NCBI GenBank assembly: GCA_902826945.1
Contig: CADEGS010000161.1
Coordinates: 1 to 10,504, forward strand
Length of the DNA: 10,504 bases
From: an uncultured bacterium
GTDB taxonomy: Bacteria > Planctomycetota > UBA1135 > GCA-002686595
Direction: 5' to 3'
Shown: piece by piece, positions 1 to 5,089 of the stretch
How the letters are laid out: the number at the start of each line of letters is the position of its first letter
How positions within the stretch are numbered: position 1 is the first letter of the stretch
Notes under the pieces: generated by a model
What the model saw: the letters and a program-made list of their open reading frames with translations, nothing else
Told to the model about the DNA's origin: nothing
Database searches by the model: none
Translations under genes and position numbers: made by a program

Positions 1-1174
1 GGGCGGCCTGACCAGCCACGCGGCGATCTTCGCGCGCTCGATGGGCATCCCGACCTTGACCGGGATCGACGAGCTGCTCGAGGAGGTGGCCGAGGACGAC
101 TTCGTCATCCTCGACGCCACCGAGGGCGTGCTGCGCGTGAACCCCGACGGGATCGTGCGCGCCCAGTACGCCGACAGCGCCGCGCGCGAGCGCGACGCCG
201 TGGGCGAGGCGCCCGGCTGGGTCTGGGACGACCCGCGCGTGGGCGGCGAGGCGATCCTCGTCACCGCCTCGGCGGGCAACCTGCCCGAGGTCGAGCAGGC
301 CGTCGCGCTGGGGCTGCCCGCGATCGGGCTCTACCGCACCGAGCTGCTCTATCTCGTCGATCCCGCGCCGCCCTCGCGCGACGCGTTGCGCGCGCACTAC
401 GCCGCCGTGCTGGCCACGGCCGGCGAGCGTCCGGTGACCTTCCGCCTGCTGAGCCTCGACTCGAGCCTGCAGGTGCGCTACGTGCACGAGGCGCGCGAGG
501 CGAACCCCGCGCTCGGGCGCGTCGGCGTGCGCGCGCTGCTCGCGCGCGGGCGGGTGCTGCGCCGCCAGCTGCAGGCGCTGCTGCTCGCCTGCGAGCGCCC
601 GCTGCGCCTGGCCGTGCCCTTCGTCAACGACTGCGGCGAGCTGCGGCGCGTGAAGGAGATCCTGTTCGAGGAGCGCCTCGAGCTGCGCCGCGCCGGGGAG
701 CCCATGGCCGAGGAGGTCGAGGTCGGCGTGGTGGTCGAGACGCCGGCCGCGATGCTCGGCCTGCGCGACCTGGCGCGCGAGTCGGACTTCCTGCTCCTGA
801 ACCTCGACGCGCTGCAGCAGTACCTGCTGGCGGCGGACCGCGACAACGCCGAGCTGGCGCCCCTGCTCGAGAGCCCGCATCCGGTCGTGCTACGCGCGCT
901 GGCCAAGGCCTGCGAGGTGGCGCGCGCGGCGGGCAAGCCGCTCTCGGTCTTCGGCGTCTCCGCCGTGCGCGCCGGGAGCGCCGCGCTCTTCTACGGCATC
1001 GGCCTGCGCAGCTTCGCGGTGGCGCCGGTGGCGCTGCGCGAGCTCTACGACGCGCTGCGCGCGACCGACCCCGACGAGGCGCGCGCGGCGGCGCGCGCGC
1101 TGGCGGCGAGCTCCTCGCCGGCGGACACGCGCGGCCTCCTGGCCGGCTTCCGGCACGGCTACGCGCCGCCGTGA
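1..1174 (+). CDS. PTS enzyme I-like PEP-utilising protein, C-terminal part (5' end outside window)
   Basis: The reading frame is open from base 2, so the gene begins upstream; 390 residues are visible. Residues 1-12 are the swivelling-domain motif GGLTSHAAIFAR, whose His6 is the phosphorylated residue in enzyme I. The segment ILDATEGVLRVNP follows, then a PEP-binding TIM-barrel domain from about residue 83 with GLYRTELL, NPALG, VVETPAA and the AADRDN loop. Order and spacing match PTS enzyme I, which passes phosphate from PEP to HPr in the cytoplasm. Compared with E. coli EI, the PEP-binding arginines 296, 332 and 465 and Mg ligand Glu431 have counterparts. The GGDK motif, Arg358, Asp455 (Ala270 here) and catalytic Cys502 (Phe317 here) do not. 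It may therefore be an inactive or repurposed paralogue. PEP synthase/PPDK relatives are an alternative, but the linker fits EI better. No HPr or EII gene is in view. The 3' end overlaps thrB by 16 bp, convergently. Confidence 0.85.
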   Translation, partial: GGLTSHAAIFARSMGIPTLTGIDELLEEVAEDDFVILDATEGVLRVNPDGIVRAQYADSAARERDAVGEAPGWVWDDPRVGGEAILVTASAGNLPEVEQAVALGLPAIGLYRTELLYLVDPAPPSRDALRAHYAAVLATAGERPVTFRLLSLDSSLQVRYVHEAREANPALGRVGVRALLARGRVLRRQLQALLLACERPLRLAVPFVNDCGELRRVKEILFEERLELRRAGEPMAEEVEVGVVVETPAAMLGLRDLARESDFLLLNLDALQQYLLAADRDNAELAPLLESPHPVVLRALAKACEVARAAGKPLSVFGVSAVRAGSAALFYGIGLRSFAVAPVALRELYDALRATDPDEARAAARALAASSSPADTRGLLAGFRHGYAPP

Positions 1175-2088
1175 GCGCCGCCGGCGCGCTCCACGCGCGG
1201 CGCCGCGCGCACGGCGGGCACGACGCGCGCGCGCGCGCCGGACGCCTCGCGCGCGAGCGCGGCGCGCAGCGCCTCGGCGATCGCCTCGGCGTCGGCCGGC
1301 GCGCCGAGCGCGACCAGCCCGCTGCCGGCGCCGCTGATCGTCGCGGTCCACGCGCCCGCCGCGCGCGCCGCGGCCAGCGCCGCGGCGCCGCCCCGGATCA
1401 AGGGCAGGCGCACGGGCACGTGCAGGCGGTCCTCGCCGCCGGCCTCGACCAGCGCGCGCTCCGCGTCGCGCAGGCCGGAGAGGAGCAGCGGCAGCCGGCG
1501 CGCGTTCTCGACGGCGTCGGCGAACGGCACGCTCGCGGGCAGCACGCGGCGCGCCTCGCGCGTGGCGAGCGTCTGGTCGCTCCAGGCGAGCGCGCAGGCG
1601 AGCCGCTCCGAGATCGTCTCGCGCACGAAGAGCGGCGCGCCCGCGCGCGCGTCGGGATGGCACACGGTCAGCCCGCCGAAGAGCGAGGCGGTCACGTTGT
1701 CCGGATGGCCCTCGAGCGCGACGCCGAGCGCGTGCAAGCGCTCGAGCGCGGGCGGGCGCCGCGCGAGCGCGGCGCCGAGCAGGAGCCCGGCCGCGACCGC
1801 CGCGCCGCTCGAGCCGAAGCCGCGCCCGACGGGGATCTCCGAGGCCACGGCGAGCGCGGCGCGCGGCCCGCCGCCGCCCTCCGCGCGCGCGCGGGAGAGC
1901 GCCTCGAGCAGGAGGTCCCCGCGCTCGGGCCACTCCTCGGCGTGGCCCGCGCGGCTCACGATGCGGTCCTCCGCCGCCGCGTGCGGGCGCGCCTCCGCCC
2001 GCAGCCACAGCCCGAGCGCGAGCCCCAGGCAGTCGAAGCCCGGCCCGAGGTTCGAGGTCGAGCAAGCGACCGCGACGGAGAGCCGCAC
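1159..2088 (-). CDS. thrB: homoserine kinase (GHMP kinase family)
   Basis: Homoserine kinase phosphorylates L-homoserine with ATP, the penultimate step of threonine synthesis, in the cytoplasm. The GHMP signatures are in order: NLGPGFDCLGLAL at residues 13-25, the ATP-binding loop IPVGRGFGSSGAA at 85-97, EGHPDNVTASLFGG at 126-139 (the form typical of ThrB), and the C-terminal glycine loop ISGAGSGLVALG at 251-262. I chose the GTG start at 2088. It gives 309 residues, close to E. coli ThrB (310), puts the first motif about 10 residues from the N terminus, and has GGAGGAGG just upstream at good spacing. An in-frame ATG at 2133 would add 15 Ala/Arg-rich residues and has only a G-run before it. 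The stop TAG lies inside the 3' end of the convergent enzyme I-like gene. The matching thrC is on the same strand, 1.7 kb upstream in transcription order, with two opposite-strand genes between. Confidence 0.93.
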   Translation of the reverse strand: MRLSVAVACSTSNLGPGFDCLGLALGLWLRAEARPHAAAEDRIVSRAGHAEEWPERGDLLLEALSRARAEGGGGPRAALAVASEIPVGRGFGSSGAAVAAGLLLGAALARRPPALERLHALGVALEGHPDNVTASLFGGLTVCHPDARAGAPLFVRETISERLACALAWSDQTLATREARRVLPASVPFADAVENARRLPLLLSGLRDAERALVEAGGEDRLHVPVRLPLIRGGAAALAAARAAGAWTATISGAGSGLVALGAPADAEAIAEALRAALAREASGARARVVPAVRAAPRVERAGGAHGGA

Positions 2089-2149
2089 GCCCTCCTCCGC
2101 CGCCCCGTCCGCCCGCGCGCCCGCCGCTCGCATCCCCCGGGGGTTCTAG

Positions 2150-2173
2150 CCTGGCGGGCCGACGGCCGCCAGG
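2150..2173. repeat. perfect 8-bp inverted repeat in the divergent thrB / small-gene region
   Basis: CCTGGCGG (2150-2157) and CCGCCAGG (2166-2173) form a perfect dyad around an 8-base centre. It lies 17 bp upstream of the alternative thrB ATG and 62 bp upstream of the chosen GTG, between thrB and the divergent 103-residue gene. No T-run follows on either strand, so an intrinsic terminator is unlikely. It could be an operator or a hairpin in the thrB leader. Chance matches are not rare in DNA this GC-rich, so its function is a guess. Confidence 0.35.
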
Positions 2174-2191
2174 CCGGCCCCGTCCCGGCCG

Positions 2192-2264
2192 TGGTAGGAC
2201 CGGTCGCCCCAGGAAATGGTGCTTGAGGGAGGCTGGACCACCATATACGGTGGGCTCCCTACCA
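2192..2264 (+). promoter_or_regulatory. leader/promoter segment with competing inverted repeats upstream of the 103-residue gene
   Basis: Several complementary pairs overlap and cannot all form. TGGTAGG (2192-2198) pairs with CCTACCA (2258-2264). ATGGTG (2216-2221) pairs with CACCAT (2239-2244). AGGGAG (2226-2231) pairs with CTCCCT (2255-2260), enclosing CCACC (2238-2242) with GGTGG (2249-2253). The segment is clearly less GC-rich than its surroundings, so the pairings are less likely to be compositional noise. If transcribed, it could switch between folds like an attenuator or riboswitch. If the promoter lies inside it, the dyads could instead be operators. I recognise no known riboswitch class. 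Confidence 0.4.
2223..2249 (+). promoter_or_regulatory. possible sigma70-like promoter for the 103-residue gene
   Basis: TTGAGG (2223-2228, four of six to TTGACA) and TATACG (2244-2249, four of six to TATAAT) are separated by 15 bp, slightly short. This is the most AT-rich spot between thrB and the small gene. The -10 element lies at the centre of the CCACC/GGTGG dyad, an arrangement that would suit a repressor site. A start near 2256 would leave a leader of about 74 bases with one GC-rich hairpin. The matches are weak. Confidence 0.3.
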
Positions 2265-2277
2265 TCCGGGGTGGGAC

Positions 2278-2305
2278 GGTCGGCGGGCGGTCCGCCGGCG
2301 GGACC
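2278..2305 (+). other. GC-rich hairpin 25 bp before the start codon of the 103-residue gene
   Basis: CGGCGG (2281-2286) pairs perfectly with CCGCCG (2292-2297) around a five-base loop. GGT (2278-2280) and ACC (2303-2305) can extend it across a bulge. An alternative pairing is GTCGG (2279-2283) with CCGAC (2308-2312). It ends just ahead of the ribosome binding site at about 2319-2325 and could influence access to it. It lacks a T-run, so it is not an obvious terminator. Confidence 0.35.
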
Positions 2306-2329
2306 CCCCGACTGCACCGGAGGAGTCCG

Positions 2330-2641
2330 ATGACCGAAGAGCGGGAACGCTTCTTCTCGAGACTCGCAACGATCCCCGGGATCCGGACCATGCCCTCCAT
2401 CGGCAGCTGGATTCTGATCCAGGTCGAGAACCCCGCCGAGCTCGCGCGCAAGGTGAACCGCCGGCTGGAGCCGGGCACCGTCAGCGTGCCGCGCAACGTG
2501 GAAGGCGCGCTGCGCCTGCCCGTCCGCGACCCGAAGTCCAACGAGGCGCTGTTCACAACGATCAGCGACCTCTTGCGCAGCAAGGCCCGCCGGCGCTACT
2601 TCCAGGACCTGCGCCAGCTGACGCCCGCCGAACCGGTCTGA
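2330..2641 (+). CDS. small protein resembling the C-terminal domain of HisC-like aminotransferases
   Basis: This encodes 103 residues, from an ATG preceded by a near-ideal GGAGGAG ribosome binding site five bases away. The frame stays open upstream to an ATG at 2216, but that stretch looks like leader DNA and has no such site. Residues about 4-80 follow the pattern of the small C-terminal domain of fold-type I aminotransferases such as histidinol-phosphate aminotransferase: a helix (RERFFSRL), then IPGIRTMPSIGSWILIQVENP, LARKVNRR, a strand segment ending in LRLPVRDPKSNEALF, and a last helix. A basic tail (KARRRYFQDLRQL) follows. The large PLP-binding domain and its Schiff-base lysine are absent, so it cannot be a complete transaminase. 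It may be a degraded remnant or a repurposed binding domain; the strong start signal and clean frame favour a functional gene. GC is about 64% by hand count over three 60-base lines, well below its neighbours. No signal peptide or membrane segment is seen. Confidence 0.75.
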   Translation: MTEERERFFSRLATIPGIRTMPSIGSWILIQVENPAELARKVNRRLEPGTVSVPRNVEGALRLPVRDPKSNEALFTTISDLLRSKARRRYFQDLRQLTPAEPV

Positions 2642-2662
2642 CGACGAGGTTCCCACGGCCCA

Positions 2663-2696
2663 CGGCCGCCCGCCGGGAGAGCCTGGAGGGCGGCCG
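2663..2696 (+). terminator. possible terminator hairpin after the 103-residue gene
   Basis: CGGCCGCCC (2663-2671) and GGGCGGCCG (2688-2696) form a perfect 9-bp stem with a 16-base loop, 21 bases past the stop codon. The sequence just after it, CATCGTTTCC, contains only three consecutive T. That is weak for a Rho-independent terminator but common in GC-rich genomes. It suggests the small gene is transcribed separately from the methyltransferase downstream. Confidence 0.45.
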
Positions 2697-2760
2697 CATC
2701 GTTTCCTCCGCGCATCCCCGAGCTTCTCCTCCGAACGCACCCCCGACCCCTCTCCACCGC

Positions 2761-3777
2761 ATGGCCTCGCGCACGCTCGAGAAGAAGAAGGACAAGAAGG
2801 ACGCCCGCGGGCGCAAGCCGGAGCCCATGGCCTGGGTGCGCCAGGGCGTGCTCGAGCGCGGCGACGAGAAGCGCGCCCGCGGCGAGAAGCGCCGCGCGAA
2901 GGACGACGCGCCCGGCCGCAAGCCGAAGAAGAGCGAGAAAGGCAAGAAGAAGGCGCGCAAGGCCGGCAAGGCCGAGAAGCGCCGCTTCAGCGCGCGCAGC
3001 GCCGACAAGTACGAGCTGTACCAGTTCGCGGTGCAGTCGCCCGAGGAGGACGTGCGCTTCCTGGCGCGCGTCTACAAGCGCCTGCGCGGCAAGAAGGCGC
3101 TGCACTTCCGCGAGGACTTCTGCGGCACGGGGCTGCTCGCCTCGCACTGGATCCGGCGCGGCAAGGAGTACACGGCCGAGGGCTTCGACATCGACCCCGA
3201 GCCCGTGTCCTGGGGCCTCGCGCACCACTTCGCCGAGCTGGGCGAGGACGCGCGCCGCGCCACGCTGCACCTGAAGGACGTGCGCGAGCCGAGCGCGCGC
3301 CGGCCGGACGTGCGCGCCGCGCAGAACTTCTCCTACTTCACCTTCATCGACCGCAAGGTGATGCTCGACTACCTGCGCTCCGCCTGCGCGGACCTGGCGC
3401 ACGACGGCATCTTCGTCCTCGACATCTACGGCGGCCCGGACGCCATGAAGGAGATGGAGGAGGTGCGCGACATCGAGGAGGGCTTCACCTACGTCTGGGA
3501 CCAGGTGTGCTACTGGCCGGCGACCGGCGACTACCGCGCGCACATCCACTTCCGCTTCAAGGACGGGACGCGCATGGAGCGCGCCTTCTCCTACAAGTGG
3601 CGCCTGTGGTTCCTGACCGAGATCACCGACCTCTTGCGCGAGGCCGGCTTCCGCGACGTCGTCAACTACTGGGAAGGGACCGACGAGGACGGCGAGAGCG
3701 GCAACGGCATCTACCGGCCCTCGCGCCGCGGCGAGAACTGCGAGGCCTGGGTCACCTACCTGGTCGCGCTGAAGTGA
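2761..3777 (+). CDS. class I SAM-dependent methyltransferase with a Lys/Arg-rich N-terminal tail
   Basis: This encodes 338 residues. Residues 1-80 are strongly basic and of low complexity (runs such as EKKKDKKD and KKSEKGKKKARK), with two AT-hook-like cores, RGRKP at 16-20 and PGRKP at 51-55. Residues about 85-338 form a Rossmann-type methyltransferase domain. Motif I is REDFCGTG (117-124), the acidic loop is GFDIDPEP (141-148), NFSYFTF (189-195) follows, and a post-strand motif is FVLDIYGG (218-225). The C-terminal part, rich in Trp, Tyr and Phe, probably shapes the substrate pocket. The substrate cannot be told from sequence; the basic tail suggests nucleic acid or ribosome association (inference). 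No signal peptide is present. The ATG at 2761 has no evident ribosome binding site. An in-frame ATG at 2827 has GGAG close by and would remove 22 residues but keep most of the tail. It converges on thrC with a shared terminator. Confidence 0.85.
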   Translation: MASRTLEKKKDKKDARGRKPEPMAWVRQGVLERGDEKRARGEKRRAKDDAPGRKPKKSEKGKKKARKAGKAEKRRFSARSADKYELYQFAVQSPEEDVRFLARVYKRLRGKKALHFREDFCGTGLLASHWIRRGKEYTAEGFDIDPEPVSWGLAHHFAELGEDARRATLHLKDVREPSARRPDVRAAQNFSYFTFIDRKVMLDYLRSACADLAHDGIFVLDIYGGPDAMKEMEEVRDIEEGFTYVWDQVCYWPATGDYRAHIHFRFKDGTRMERAFSYKWRLWFLTEITDLLREAGFRDVVNYWEGTDEDGESGNGIYRPSRRGENCEAWVTYLVALK

Positions 3778-3813
3778 GCGCGGCGCGCCGGGCGCGTCCC
3801 GGCGCCGCGCTCA
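3775..3813. terminator. bidirectional terminator hairpin between convergent methyltransferase and thrC genes
   Basis: The left arm (3775-3792) and right arm (3798-3813) are complementary over 16 bp, with one 2-base bulge on the left and a CGCGT loop. The left arm begins with the methyltransferase stop TGA. The right arm ends with TCA, which is the thrC stop TGA on the other strand. The hairpin thus fills the whole gap between the genes and includes both stop codons. There is no U-tract on either side, so termination may rely on the hairpin alone or on Rho, or the hairpin may mainly protect the 3' ends. Confidence 0.6.
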
Positions 3814-5037
3814 GGCGCGCGCCAGGGCGTCCCAGTCCACCGTCGCGGGGTCGAGCCGCGGCGCCGGCGCCTCCTCCAGCAGCTCGACGTACTTCTGCGC
3901 GGCGCCGGTGTTGAAGACGACCACGCGCTCGCGCGCGCCGATCCGGCCTTCCGCGCGGAGGCGCGCGAGCACCGCCAGGCAGGCGCCGCTCTCGGGGCAG
4001 AGCGAGAGCCCCTCGTCCGCCGCCGCGCGGCGCATCCACTGGACGAGCTCCTCCTCCGTCGCGCTCTCCGCCGAGCCGCCCGAGGCGCGCAGCGCGTCGA
4101 GGATCAGGAAGTCGCCCACCGCCTGCGGCACGCGCAGGCCGCTGGCGCGCGTGCGCGCGCCGGCGAAGGGCGCGGCGTGGCGCTCGCCCTGCGCGAAGGC
4201 GCGCACGATCGGTGCGCAGCCCTCGGCCTGGCAGGCGACCATGCGCGGCCGCTGGCCGGGCGCGAGCCAGCCGAGCGCCTCCAGCTCCTCGAACGCCTTC
4301 CACATCCCGACCAGGCCCGTGCCGCCGCCGGTCGGGTAGAGGATCCAGTCGGGCAGCTCCCAGCCGAGCTGCAGCGCGAGCTCGAGCCCCATCGTCTTCT
4401 TGCCCTCGAGCCGGTAGGGCTCCTTGAGCGTCGAGAGGTCGAACCAGCCCATGCGCTCGGTGCCCGCGCGCACGAGCGCCGCGCAGTCGGTGATCAGCCC
4501 GTCGACGAGGAAGGTGCGCGCGCCGCAGAGCGCCGCCTCGCCGCGGTTCACCGCCGGCGTGTCCGACGGGCAGAAGACCCAGGCCTCGAGCCCCGCGCGC
4601 GCGGCGTACGCGGCCAGCGCGCCGCCCGCGTTGCCCGCGGTCGGGATCGCCAGCCGGCGCGCGCCGAGCTCCTTCGCGCGGCTGACCGCCAGGCACAGCC
4701 CGCGCGCCTTGAACGAGCCCGTCGGCAGGCGCGACTCGTCCTTGACCAGCAGCTCCTCGAGCCCGAGCCGCGCGCCCAGGCGCGGGCAGCGCACGAGCGG
4801 CGTCTCGCCCTCGCCGAGCGAGACGGCGTTCTCGTCGCGCTCGACGGGCAGGAGCTCGCGCCAGCGCCACAGGTCCGCCGGCCGCGCGGCGAGCGCCTCG
4901 CGCGCGACCGCCCGGCGCACGCGCTCGAGGTCGTAGCGCACGAGCAGCGGCCGGCCCGCGTGCGTGGTCTGGAGCCGGTCGCAGGGGTGCCGGGAGCCGT
5001 CCACCGGCGACTCGAGGTGCGTGGCGAAGGAGGCCAT
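3811..5037 (-). CDS. thrC: threonine synthase (PLP fold-type II)
   Basis: Threonine synthase converts O-phospho-homoserine, the ThrB product, to L-threonine using pyridoxal phosphate in the cytoplasm. This encodes 408 residues, in the usual range. After an N-terminal segment (MASFATHLES) come LGEGETPLVRCPRLG (74-88), the PLP-lysine motif LPTGSFKARG (104-113, Lys110), TAGNAGGALAAY (133-144), KEPYRLEGKKTMGLE (205-219), the phosphate-binding PTGGGTGLVGMWKAF (235-249) and NTGAAQKYVE (376-385). The segment around KEPYRLEGKKT and GWELPDW favours threonine synthase over threonine dehydratase. The ATG at 5037 is chosen because MASFATHLE is a family-like beginning; no good ribosome binding site precedes it. 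It lies 52 bp downstream of the 480-residue gene on the same strand, so it may be co-transcribed with it. Its natural partner thrB is separated by two opposite-strand genes. Confidence 0.92.
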   Translation of the reverse strand: MASFATHLESPVDGSRHPCDRLQTTHAGRPLLVRYDLERVRRAVAREALAARPADLWRWRELLPVERDENAVSLGEGETPLVRCPRLGARLGLEELLVKDESRLPTGSFKARGLCLAVSRAKELGARRLAIPTAGNAGGALAAYAARAGLEAWVFCPSDTPAVNRGEAALCGARTFLVDGLITDCAALVRAGTERMGWFDLSTLKEPYRLEGKKTMGLELALQLGWELPDWILYPTGGGTGLVGMWKAFEELEALGWLAPGQRPRMVACQAEGCAPIVRAFAQGERHAAPFAGARTRASGLRVPQAVGDFLILDALRASGGSAESATEEELVQWMRRAAADEGLSLCPESGACLAVLARLRAEGRIGARERVVVFNTGAAQKYVELLEEAPAPRLDPATVDWDALARA

Positions 5038-5089
5038 GCGCGGCGAGCGTAGGGCGCCCGCCGCGGCCTGTCGACGGCGCTCCGGCCGG

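Noticed and set aside
1200..1260. Alternating CG-rich runs that could suggest Z-DNA or a simple repeat
   Set aside because: They fall inside the thrB coding frame and reflect Ala/Arg codons with G/C at third positions; the same texture occurs throughout the window.
2216..2329. Upstream extension of the 103-residue protein from an ATG at 2216
   Set aside because: The 38 extra codons cover the hairpin-rich leader, have no ribosome binding site, and do not resemble the aminotransferase domain; the ATG at 2330 has a near-ideal one.
890..2740. Long minus-strand open frame (616 codons) and other very long open frames such as 4964-6600 (+), 6533-7831 (-) and 4548-6476 (-)
   Set aside because: These overlap well-identified genes in other frames and translate to Arg/Ala/Gly/Pro-rich low-complexity protein. 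Stop codons are rare by chance at this GC content. The only real genes inside such frames are the ones annotated.
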